Source of the DNA: Elusimicrobia bacterium RIFOXYB2_FULL_49_7
GTDB lineage: Bacteria; Fibrobacterota; OXYB2-FULL-49-7
Direction of reading: 5' to 3'
Length of the DNA: 5,322 nucleotides
Assembly (NCBI GenBank): GCA_001800515.1
Contig: MGVN01000193.1
Coordinates: 1 to 5,322 of the forward strand
Below, piece by piece: positions 1 to 5,322 of this stretch (position 1 is its first letter; the number at the start of each line of letters is the position of its first letter). Position numbers and translations under genes: made by a program. The notes under the pieces were generated by a model, which did no database searches, was not told the origin of the DNA, and saw only the letters and a program-made list of their open reading frames with translations.

Positions 1-589
1 GAGTTCTGCGCAGACCCGCCAGCAGGTCACCCTCAACGGCTTCGGTTATGTGCTCTTCGGAGAGCTTACCGGTGATAAAACAAAACTCGGCAAGGTGAGC
101 GCGCACGCACTCCTTGCCATCGCGACCGGTGACGACAATACTCTTTCCCTGGAGGATGAGGATGAATCCTTCACCCCGTCCCTCGCGAAACGCTACGACG
201 GAATGGAACGATCAGGCAGAGGTGAATTATTTTCGGCAAGCTCTTTTGATTCCTTTTTTGAGATCCCCGATTCGTACTCAGGCATTGATACGCTCAATGT
301 GGGAGCGACCTTCTCTCCGCTCTACGCCCTCACCTTCGGTGTCGATTATTTCCTCTATTCCGCCTCGCAGGGGCCGCGCGGCGCTCCGCCCGCATCGGGA
401 TTTGAACGAATATTTGGCGCGGAATTCACGCTCGGCATCGAACTCGACCTGAGCATCACGTTCGTCCATTCAAAATACCTCGAGACCAAATACTCCTACA
501 ATCGCTATACACCGCCGAAGTTCGAGACGTTCTGGCCGGTAAGCGATCCCGCGACCAGGCACTTATTGGAAATCCGTACCAAATTTTAA
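1..589 (+). CDS. Putative outer-membrane beta-barrel protein, C-terminal part (5' end outside window)
   Basis: The frame is open from base 2 to a TAA at 587-589 and shows 195 residues. GTG at 50 is an internal codon, because the 16 codons before it are also open. The protein has alternating polar and hydrophobic or aromatic stretches typical of transmembrane beta-strands (around VTLNGFGYVLFGELTG, ALTFGVDYFLYSA and LDLSITFVHSKYLETKYSY). These alternate with polar, Gly/Asp/Ser-rich loops, and the protein ends LLEIRTKF. A terminal Phe is the usual signal for barrel assembly in the outer membrane. The pattern ALLAIATGDD, then a long loop, then a Gly-x-Glu-Leu-Asp strand near the end, recalls alginate-export/porin-like families, but that is a resemblance by eye. 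The N-terminus and any signal peptide lie outside the window, so the substrate is unknown. The next gene starts 22 bp downstream on the same strand, so the two are probably co-transcribed. A beta-barrel is likely; the family name is only a guess. Confidence 0.68.
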   Translation, partial: SSAQTRQQVTLNGFGYVLFGELTGDKTKLGKVSAHALLAIATGDDNTLSLEDEDESFTPSLAKRYDGMERSGRGELFSASSFDSFFEIPDSYSGIDTLNVGATFSPLYALTFGVDYFLYSASQGPRGAPPASGFERIFGAEFTLGIELDLSITFVHSKYLETKYSYNRYTPPKFETFWPVSDPATRHLLEIRTKF

Positions 590-602
590 AAAACAACTCT
601 GC

Positions 603-606
603 GGAG
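603..606 (+). promoter_or_regulatory. Ribosome binding site of the GH57 gene
   Basis: GGAG lies 5 bases before the ATG at 612, inside the 22-bp gap after the preceding stop codon. It supports 612 as the start. No separate promoter is visible in this short gap, which fits translation from a message started further upstream. Confidence 0.6.
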
Positions 607-611
607 CATCA

Positions 612-2780
612 ATGAAAAAGCTTTCTATTGCCTTCCTGTGGCACCAGCATCAACCCATGTATAAGAATCCTTCAAACGGCATGTATGAACTGCCCTGGGT
701 CCGCCTCCATGCGACCAAGGACTATTACGATACTGTCGCCATTCTTGACGAATTCCCTGCGATACAGGCAACATTTAACATGGTACCGTCCCTCCTGATG
801 CAGCTTTCCGAATATGCCCAGGGCATTGCGCGTGACCGCTACCTTGATCTTACGCTGCAATCCAGCACTAATCTCACCATAGACGATAAAATATTCATTC
901 TGCATAATTTTTTTATGGCGAATTGGGACACGATGATCGACCCCTATCCGCGCTACAAGCAGCTCCTCGATAAACGGGGAAGAAATACCACCGACTCGGA
1001 GCTGAAAAGGATACAGTCCTATTTCAAGGCGCAGGATTTTCTTGACCTCCAGGTATGGTTCAACCTCTCCTGGATGGATCCCTATTGGCGGACGAATGAT
1101 GCACTCATCAAAACCCTGTACGCGAAAGGGCGTGACTTTACCGAAGAAGAAAAACATGCCCTCATAAAAAAACAGCTTGAGATCTGCGGACTCGTCGTGA
1201 AGAAGTACCGCGACATGCAGGACCAGGGACGCATCGAGGTTTCCACCACGCCCTTTTACCATCCGATACTCCCGCTCCTTGCTGACACCAACAATGCGCT
1301 CGGTTCGACACCGCAGATCACGCTGCCGCAAAAACGTTTTCAGCACCGGGAAGACGCAAAAACGCAGATCATGAAAGCGGTTGAGTACTACACCTCGGCT
1401 TTCGGAAGGCCGCCGCGCGGCATGTGGCCATCAGAAGGCTCAGTGGCAGATGATGTCATTCCTCTCTTCCCCGAGGCCGGCATTCAGTGGATAGCGACTG
1501 ACGAAGCGATCCTCTTTCGCTCCGACCCTTCAAAGCCGAGAAAAAAGCTTTACCAACCCTACCTGCTCGATGTCATGGGCAATAAGGTAAACATCGTATT
1601 CCGCGACCATGAACTTTCGGACGCGATAGGATTCGTCTACACGAGATGGAACGCCGAAGCTGCAGTCGCCGATTTCATGAAAAAGATCCATTATATCCAG
1701 GAGCTTACTGCGGATCTCCCTTATGATCCGCTCGTCTCGATCATCCTTGACGGGGAAAACTGCTGGGAATATTACGCCAACGACGGCTGGGATTTCCTCC
1801 GGCTTCTCTACAAAACCATCAGTGAGACCTCATCGCTCAGGACAACGACCATCAGCGGCTTCCTTGAAAACAATCCGCCTATCGATACCCTACACAAGAT
1901 CTGGCCGGGTTCATGGATCAACGGGAATTACGGCATCTGGATAGGCCACACTGAAGATAACCTTGCATGGAACTATCTTGCCGATACCCGAAAATTCCTC
2001 ACCACCTATATCACGGCACACCCTGAAAAAAAAGACAGCCCTGAAGTAAAGGCTGCCTGGGAACAGATCTACATCGCTGAAGGGTCAGACTGGAATTGGT
2101 GGTACGGTGATGACCACTCCTCAGGTAATGACCAGATGTTCGATTATCTTTTCCGGCAGAACCTTATCAGCGTTTATGAACTTCTGAAAGAAAAAGCGCC
2201 GGACCACCTTTATAAAGCCATCAAAGGCATAATGTGCAAGAGGCCAACCCTTGAGCCGATCGATTTCATATCGCCCACTATTGACGGCCTTGTTTCCAGC
2301 TATTTCGAATGGCAGCCTGCCGGTTTCTATCAGGTAGGTCATGCCGGAGGATCGATGCACCAGGTGGCAACTATTGTGAACGCCTTCTATTATGGGTTCG
2401 ACCTCCAGAACCTCTATTGCAGGGTAGACCTTAACCTTCCCTTAAAATCTGCAGAGATTGCGGACCTCTGCTTTAAGCTCGCCTTTCTGATGCCAAAAGA
2501 ACGTGATGCTTCTGTCTGCGTGGAGCCGGGGGGGAAAATTAAGGAGTATATCCTTTCCACCCCACAAGGCAAGGAACAATTAACCACAGCAGCTGCCCAG
2601 AAAATCCTTGAGTTTGCCATTCCCATAGAAAAACTTTCTCTTCCCGCTGACTGCTCTTCCCTTGAATTCTGCCTGGTAGTCCTGAGGAATAACCTTGAAG
2701 TTGAACGCTGGCCATATGCAAGTTCTGTGGTCATACCCAAACCCTCTGAAGATTTTATTCTAAAGAACTGGTCTGTATAA
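612..2780 (+). CDS. Glycoside hydrolase family 57 (alpha-amylase/amylopullulanase type)
   Basis: This is a complete gene of 722 codons. GH57 enzymes are retaining glycosidases that cut or transfer alpha-glucans (starch, glycogen, maltodextrins) using a (beta/alpha)7 barrel. The family's conserved regions can be read in order: HQHQP at residues 11-15; GRIEVSTTPFYHP at about 206-218; GMWPSEGSV at 270-278, with Glu275 as likely nucleophile; ILDGENCWEYY at 378-388, with Asp380 as likely acid/base; and AEGSDWNWWYGDDHSS at about 489-504. The spacing of 105 residues between Glu275 and Asp380 fits what is known for archaeal amylopullulanases, and the last motif is of that type. Residues after about 550 (DGLVSSYFEWQPAGFYQ onward) form a beta-rich C-terminal domain. 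There is no signal peptide: the hydrophobic start is the first barrel strand, so the enzyme is probably cytoplasmic. The start is set by GGAG 5 bases upstream and by the family's usual N-terminus. Exact specificity (amylase, pullulanase or transferase) cannot be decided. No GC-rich hairpin terminator follows the stop. Confidence 0.93.
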   Translation: MKKLSIAFLWHQHQPMYKNPSNGMYELPWVRLHATKDYYDTVAILDEFPAIQATFNMVPSLLMQLSEYAQGIARDRYLDLTLQSSTNLTIDDKIFILHNFFMANWDTMIDPYPRYKQLLDKRGRNTTDSELKRIQSYFKAQDFLDLQVWFNLSWMDPYWRTNDALIKTLYAKGRDFTEEEKHALIKKQLEICGLVVKKYRDMQDQGRIEVSTTPFYHPILPLLADTNNALGSTPQITLPQKRFQHREDAKTQIMKAVEYYTSAFGRPPRGMWPSEGSVADDVIPLFPEAGIQWIATDEAILFRSDPSKPRKKLYQPYLLDVMGNKVNIVFRDHELSDAIGFVYTRWNAEAAVADFMKKIHYIQELTADLPYDPLVSIILDGENCWEYYANDGWDFLRLLYKTISETSSLRTTTISGFLENNPPIDTLHKIWPGSWINGNYGIWIGHTEDNLAWNYLADTRKFLTTYITAHPEKKDSPEVKAAWEQIYIAEGSDWNWWYGDDHSSGNDQMFDYLFRQNLISVYELLKEKAPDHLYKAIKGIMCKRPTLEPIDFISPTIDGLVSSYFEWQPAGFYQVGHAGGSMHQVATIVNAFYYGFDLQNLYCRVDLNLPLKSAEIADLCFKLAFLMPKERDASVCVEPGGKIKEYILSTPQGKEQLTTAAAQKILEFAIPIEKLSLPADCSSLEFCLVVLRNNLEVERWPYASSVVIPKPSEDFILKNWSV

Positions 2781-2921
2781 CTTTCCGCCATAGCTCCTTT
2801 CCACCTTACTTTTTACCCAGCCTTCATTGTGAATCCACAAGTAGTTAAACATTCTCAATTCCATAGATACTGATTTGCTCTTCCATGAGTCATTTTTAAA
2901 CATTATAAAGGCATTTTCTTG

Positions 2922-2985
2922 AAATATTGAAGCTGTTCATTAAGTGGATAACTGTGGATAACTTGTGGATAAGGCTTCAATACTT
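2922..2985. repeat. 12-bp inverted repeat framing the DnaA-box cluster
   Basis: The left arm AAATATTGAAGC (2922-2933) and right arm GCTTCAATACTT (2974-2985) are inverted copies with one mismatch; the inner 9 bp of each are perfect. The 40 bases between the arms hold the three tandem DnaA-like nonamers and almost nothing else. The element could extrude as a long-loop hairpin or be a two-sided protein-binding site. The arms are seen directly; the role is inference. Confidence 0.6.
2943..2972 (-). promoter_or_regulatory. Three tandem DnaA-box-like nonamers
   Basis: The plus strand reads AGTGGATAA (2943-2951), TGTGGATAA (2953-2961) and TGTGGATAA (2964-2972). The last two are perfect complements of the DnaA box TTATCCACA, and the first has one mismatch. 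All point the same way, with starts 10 and 11 bp apart, about one helical turn, so bound DnaA molecules would sit on one face of the DNA. The flank at 2891-2942 is strongly AT-rich. Such arrays occur at replication origins, and also at DnaA-regulated promoters and DnaA-titration sites. No dnaA, dnaN, gidA or rep gene is visible nearby, so origin function is a hypothesis. Confidence 0.6.
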
Positions 2986-3442
2986 GATATGATCCTTTAA
3001 TTCTGCATTCAGCTTACTATAGATATTTCTGGCGTAAATGGGCAGGACAATCTACACTCCCTTGGATTTTTAGTTGCCGTTCTCAACAAACACTCTTTAC
3101 CTCTCCCACATTTAACCCTGTTTTATTCAAAACATCCCTGCTTTTTGACCGTTATTCCAATAGAGCCTTTCCGTTTTACGCAAACTGCAGCAGCACCTAT
3201 TTCAATATTTTTGCCTCTTTGTTGTACTTCATTTCAATGGCCTCTCGTATTTTTTTGAATAGAAAACAGCTTAAACTACCAAGGAAATGGCAGTAATCGG
3301 CATCACAAAAACATGAGAAAACGCCCCTCTCATCCCCTTTTAATTGGTTCCTATAAGCTATATTATGTTACGTTATCATATACGCTACAACTGTTATTCA
3401 TATGTAAAGCATAACTTCAATTGTGCCTGATTTATTCTAAGA

Positions 3443-3456
3443 AAATATATATATTT
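3443..3456. repeat. 14-bp AT-only palindrome
   Basis: AAATATATATATTT is a perfect palindrome made only of A and T. It ends exactly where the 16-bp inverted repeat at 3456-3492 begins. It would melt easily and is a candidate unwinding site if the region is an origin. Alternatively it is simple AT-rich sequence of no function. Confidence 0.45.
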
Positions 3457-3492
3457 ACTATTTACTTAAAGCGCTACTTTAAGTAAATAGTA
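3456..3492. repeat. Perfect 16-bp inverted repeat, 5-base loop
   Basis: The arms TACTATTTACTTAAAG (3456-3471) and CTTTAAGTAAATAGTA (3477-3492) are exact inverted copies separated by CGCTA. Only 3 of 16 stem pairs are G-C, and the following T-run (3505-3510) is not adjacent, so this does not look like a standard intrinsic terminator. A cruciform, an operator for a dimeric protein, or the remnant of a small mobile element are possible. A perfect 16-bp match is unlikely by chance even in AT-rich DNA. Confidence 0.7.
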
Positions 3493-3707
3493 TTAGCAAT
3501 TACGATTTTTTCATTACGCTAAATTTCTCCCTTAGCTAATTTGTATTTCTGCCACTTATTGGCAATTTTTGGAATTTTTTTTCACAGAAAAATGGAAAGG
3601 TATGGCAAGGCAAGTGTCTTAGAAAAGACAATGAAACAGGAATGAGAACTCATAGGCTTTTAGAATATTTTTTTAAGCTCATGCAAAAACCATAAGGCGC
3701 AGAGGCC

Positions 3708-3716
3708 TGTGGATAA
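3708..3716 (-). promoter_or_regulatory. Fourth DnaA-box-like nonamer
   Basis: TGTGGATAA is a perfect complement of TTATCCACA, in the same orientation as the cluster at 2943-2972 and about 740 bp from it. It lies between two exact copies of TCATGCAAAA (3679-3688 and 3722-3731). A single nonamer means little alone, but three perfect matches in one 1.5-kb gap is more than expected by chance. Confidence 0.45.
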
Positions 3717-3791
3717 GCTGATCATGCAAAATACCACGGTACCGAGACCTGATCCGGAAGGTACCAAACCATTACAAACGGAAAATAAGCC

Positions 3792-3828
3792 CCTGAAATC
3801 GCCAATTTGTGATTATTCCGACGATAAA
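3792..3828 (+). repeat. Spaced direct repeat, copy 1
   Basis: CCTGAAATCGCCAATTTG is followed by 9 unrelated bases and then CGACGATAAA. The second copy starts at 4072 and keeps both conserved blocks and the same 9-base gap; the first 18-bp block differs at one base. In this copy TCGCCA (3799-3804) and TGGCGA (3829-3834) also form an inverted pair that the second copy lacks. It may be a bipartite binding site or part of a dispersed repeat family. Confidence 0.6.
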
Positions 3829-4071
3829 TGGCGAAAAAACCATCAAAAAGAACGCATGCTGTATTAAATCGTACTCAATGAAGCAAGCAATTGACAAAAA
3901 ACGAGTACGCCATCCGGAGCAACCCCCCACAATTTAAAAAACCATGAAGCACCTCTACCGATCCCGGGCAAGAAGTTCCCTGGACCGCCGCATATCGCAA
4001 TCTATCACCGCAAAAGCAAAAAAACCACCTAAGATTGGCTATATGAATCTCTTATAAAAACATAAAAGGGG

Positions 4072-4108
4072 CCTAAAATCGCCAATTTGGAGGTTTATCG
4101 ACGATAAA
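4072..4108 (+). repeat. Spaced direct repeat, copy 2
   Basis: CCTAAAATCGCCAATTTG, a 9-base variable gap, then CGACGATAAA, exactly 280 bp downstream of copy 1. In one reading frame each copy encodes LKSPI followed three residues later by an aromatic-x-DDK pattern, but the 9 middle bases are not conserved as synonymous changes would be. A DNA-level repeat is therefore more likely than a shared peptide. Confidence 0.6.
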
Positions 4109-4281
4109 AATACGAATATACAAATGATCTCAGGGAAAAACTTCAGGAAAACTGCAAAAAAGGCAAGGAAGACTCAAAAAACGCAGATCCGATCAATGAG
4201 ACAGGTGCCGGAGCGAGGATTAGATTTCAATAAATTAATTGCAAGGCGGGTAAGGACAAATAGAAAAAGAGTATAAGGCAA

Positions 4282-5322
4282 ATGATGAATGCTTTATACA
4301 CAAGAACTCTATTGAAAAAAGACAATGAAATACTGGACACGGCGGTGTTCGATTGGACTACCGCCACAACAGGCATTGTAATTGGAAGTGGGAATCAGCA
4401 AATAAGGAATCTTCAAAGTATCGTAATTGAAAAGAAATTGAACGACCGCTCGTGGGAAGAGGAAAAACGCGTCCTGTATGTAGCCATGACCAGGGCAAAG
4501 GAACGATTAATTCTTACCGGTGCATTGAAGGACGACGATAAATCCTATATGGGATTGATTACAAAAGCCGTGAGGGACGCGGTCGGCATTGAGCTTGGTG
4601 ATGAAACATTTATGAGCCACAGTCAAACAAAGGAAGACGAAAGATTATCACCCTCCCCAAACCCCTCCCATCAAGGGAGGGGAAATGCAGGAAACCTTCC
4701 ATCGGGTAAGAAGAATAAAACATACGAGGGAAATAAAACAAGTGCAGAAAAATCCCCTCTCCCTTTGTGGGAGAGGGTCAGGGTGAGGGGTGTTTCAAAA
4801 GGAAAATTTCCACTAGGAAATGCGGAAATCTTTGTTGAACATTTCAGATTTGATGAGACACACCGTCCCGCAAAGCCTTCAAAAGAGAAGAAATTGGATG
4901 TCGACTGGGCATCATTTGTAGAAACATGGAAGAAGCGAAAAGAAGCAATGGACGCAGCAGCACGGACGGCGCTTTTCACATCTCCATTTGCTATTGCAGA
5001 TAAAGAGAAAATACCACAAACCACCTTTTCTAAAACCGAGGAAATTGATGAAACTTCGGAAGTGTCCCCTCAATATGCTGCAATAATTGGCACCATCTGC
5101 CACCGTGTATTGGAGGAATGGGATTTCCATGGATCTCCCCAAGAGCTTCAAAGGTCAGTCGAGTCTGTCGTAAAATGGGCTACTACCTTTGGAAAAGGCG
5201 AGGTTGAATCACCTGCTCAATTTCAAGGAGAAAGTATTTCCATATCCCCTCCTTGCGAAGGAGGGGATGTCGGGGTGGTTATGAAATCGAAAGAAATTCC
5301 CCCTCATACAATGCAAACTCAG
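4282..5322 (+). CDS. AddA/RecB-like helicase-nuclease, C-terminal part (lacks helicase core; 3' end outside window)
   Basis: The frame is open for 347 codons from ATG 4282 (or ATG 4285, with AAGG 6 bases upstream) to the right edge. Residues 59-76 read EEEKRVLYVAMTRAKERL, which is motif VI of UvrD/Rep superfamily 1 helicases in the form seen in AddA and RecB. Residues around 206-222 (DVDWASFVETWKKRKEA) match the linker that precedes the nuclease in these proteins. Residues 270-282, GTICHRVLEEWDF, match the first motif of the RecB/AddB-type PD-(D/E)XK nuclease, with His274; the catalytic acidic and lysine residues would lie past the edge. Such enzymes unwind and degrade double-strand ends for recombinational repair. 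Proteins of this family usually exceed 1,000 residues, and ATPase motifs I to V are missing both from this frame and from the DNA upstream. The gene is therefore 5'-truncated: a pseudogene, a rearranged remnant or an assembly junction, with homology clear only from about 4400. Three palindromic repeats are inserted in frame (listed separately). Identity as the C-terminal part of this family is firm; an active protein is doubtful. Confidence 0.8.
   Translation, partial: MMNALYTRTLLKKDNEILDTAVFDWTTATTGIVIGSGNQQIRNLQSIVIEKKLNDRSWEEEKRVLYVAMTRAKERLILTGALKDDDKSYMGLITKAVRDAVGIELGDETFMSHSQTKEDERLSPSPNPSHQGRGNAGNLPSGKKNKTYEGNKTSAEKSPLPLWERVRVRGVSKGKFPLGNAEIFVEHFRFDETHRPAKPSKEKKLDVDWASFVETWKKRKEAMDAAARTALFTSPFAIADKEKIPQTTFSKTEEIDETSEVSPQYAAIIGTICHRVLEEWDFHGSPQELQRSVESVVKWATTFGKGEVESPAQFQGESISISPPCEGGDVGVVMKSKEIPPHTMQTQ
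4651..4683. repeat. GC-rich palindromic element 1, in frame in the nuclease gene
   Basis: The stem CCCCTCCC (4662-4669) and GGGAGGGG (4675-4682) has a 5-base loop, ATCAA. It is preceded by CCCTCCCCAAA, so on the minus strand the hairpin is followed by TTTGGGGAGGG, an imperfect copy of its own arm. It encodes SPSPNPSHQGRGN at residues 123-135, a low-complexity peptide foreign to helicase-nucleases. It is inverted relative to elements 2 and 3. Dispersed repeats of this type are common between genes of many environmental bacteria. Confidence 0.72.
4753..4790. repeat. GC-rich palindromic element 2, in frame in the nuclease gene
   Basis: The stem CCCTCTCCC (4755-4763) and GGGAGAGGG (4769-4777) has loop TTTGT, followed by TCAGGGTGAGGGG, an imperfect copy of the right arm. 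It encodes SPLPLWERVRVRG at residues 158-170. Translations of this kind (PLPLWERVRVRG, or LTLSHKGRG on the other strand) are familiar as spurious peptides from a widespread bacterial repeat. It begins 69 bases after element 1, and the Lys/Asn/Gly-rich sequence between them is also unlike the family. Confidence 0.78.
5244..5280. repeat. GC-rich palindromic element 3, in frame in the nuclease gene
   Basis: The stem ATCCCCTCCTT (5244-5254) and AAGGAGGGGAT (5258-5268) is 11 perfect pairs with loop GCG. It is followed by GTCGGGGTGGTT, again an imperfect G-rich copy of the arm. It encodes SPPCEGGDVGVV at residues 322-333. It sits about 40 residues after the GTICHRVLEEWDF motif, inside the expected nuclease domain, where an insertion could affect the fold. 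Confidence 0.75.

Larger units (their letters stand above)
2781..4281. other. 1.5-kb AT-rich region without a convincing gene
   Basis: All frames are broken by frequent stops and no known protein motif was seen. Base composition drops sharply; for example 3361-3420 has 16 G/C in 60 bases. I saw no tRNA or rRNA, CRISPR array, transposase fragment or clear GC-rich terminator. The region holds DnaA-box-like nonamers, inverted repeats and a spaced direct repeat, listed separately. Its right part, from about 3600, is A-rich on the plus strand. Short A-rich frames such as 3724-3867, 3944-4057 and 4124-4276 exist but look like chance. The region could be a replication origin, a degraded gene region, or the border of a rearrangement or assembly junction. 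Confidence 0.7.

Noticed and set aside
672..1346. Long minus-strand open frame of 224 codons inside the GH57 gene
   Set aside because: It lies opposite a gene with all GH57 motifs and has no recognisable domain. It is a shadow of the codon bias on the plus strand.
2781..2860. Possible terminator after the GH57 gene
   Set aside because: No GC-rich stem followed by a T-run is visible within 80 bases of the stop codon.
3738..3765. Two GGTACC palindromes 22 bp apart
   Set aside because: Six-base palindromes at this spacing have no support as a binding site.
3724..3867. A 47-codon frame starting ATG at 3724 and containing repeat copy 1
   Set aside because: It has no ribosome binding site of note and no recognisable motif. 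It overlaps a DNA repeat whose second copy lies in a different, broken context, so it is probably chance.
3891..3896. TTGACA as a possible -35 promoter element
   Set aside because: No acceptable -10 hexamer is found 16-18 bases downstream and no gene follows closely.
3870..3909. 7-bp inverted repeat CGTACTC / GAGTACG with a 26-base loop
   Set aside because: Arms this short with a long loop are expected by chance in 1.5 kb; there is no supporting context.
3944..4276. Two consecutive short basic frames (3944-4057 and 4124-4276) ending just before the nuclease frame
   Set aside because: High Lys/Arg content follows from A-rich DNA. The two are separated by a stop and show no family resemblance. 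Termination 5 bases before ATG 4282 is noted but not enough to call a gene.
3623..4330. 14-base exact repeat AAAAGACAATGAAA at 3623-3636 and 4317-4330
   Set aside because: It is A-rich and of low complexity, and the flanks do not align further. Chance is likely in this composition.
4671..5151. Minus-strand frames opposite the nuclease gene
   Set aside because: The plus-strand frame has motif VI and the nuclease motif. The minus-strand translation includes LTLSHKGRG, which is only the palindromic repeat read backwards.

Overview
The window looks like a piece of a Gram-negative bacterial genome or metagenomic contig. The first gene ends like an outer-membrane beta-barrel, with a terminal Phe, and the second is a bacterial-type family 57 glycoside hydrolase. 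The phylum cannot be fixed from the sequence. Base composition changes along the window: rows inside the GH57 gene reach about 62% G+C (1381-1440), the central gap falls to about 27% (3361-3420), and the right-hand gene is intermediate (37-48% in rows counted).

Layout. (1) 1-589 is the 3' end of a plus-strand gene, open at the left edge, for a probable outer-membrane beta-barrel protein. (2) 612-2780 is a complete 722-residue GH57 glucanohydrolase (alpha-amylase/amylopullulanase type), 22 bp downstream and probably in the same operon. (3) 2781-4281 is about 1.5 kb without a convincing gene. It is AT-rich and full of structured sites: three tandem DnaA-box-like nonamers framed by a 12-bp inverted repeat, an AT palindrome abutting a perfect 16-bp inverted repeat, a fourth DnaA box, and two copies of a spaced direct repeat exactly 280 bp apart. 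(4) 4282 to the right edge is an open frame, read by hand across the edge. It carries helicase motif VI and the start of a RecB/AddA-type PD-(D/E)XK nuclease domain, but no upstream helicase motifs. It is therefore the C-terminal part of an AddA/RecB-like helicase-nuclease whose 5' part is missing here.

The most notable point is that this nuclease frame contains three short GC-rich palindromic repeat elements of related design (4651-4683, 4753-4790, 5244-5280), and none of them breaks the frame. They resemble protein-coding palindromic elements such as those of Rickettsia. The second point is the DnaA-box cluster in the gap, which makes the gap a candidate replication origin or DnaA-binding regulatory locus, although no origin-linked gene is visible.

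How the genes work together: the barrel protein and GH57 enzyme may form a polysaccharide or glycogen-related transcription unit. The right-hand DNA-repair-type gene seems unrelated and may be joined to the left part by a rearrangement or an assembly junction.
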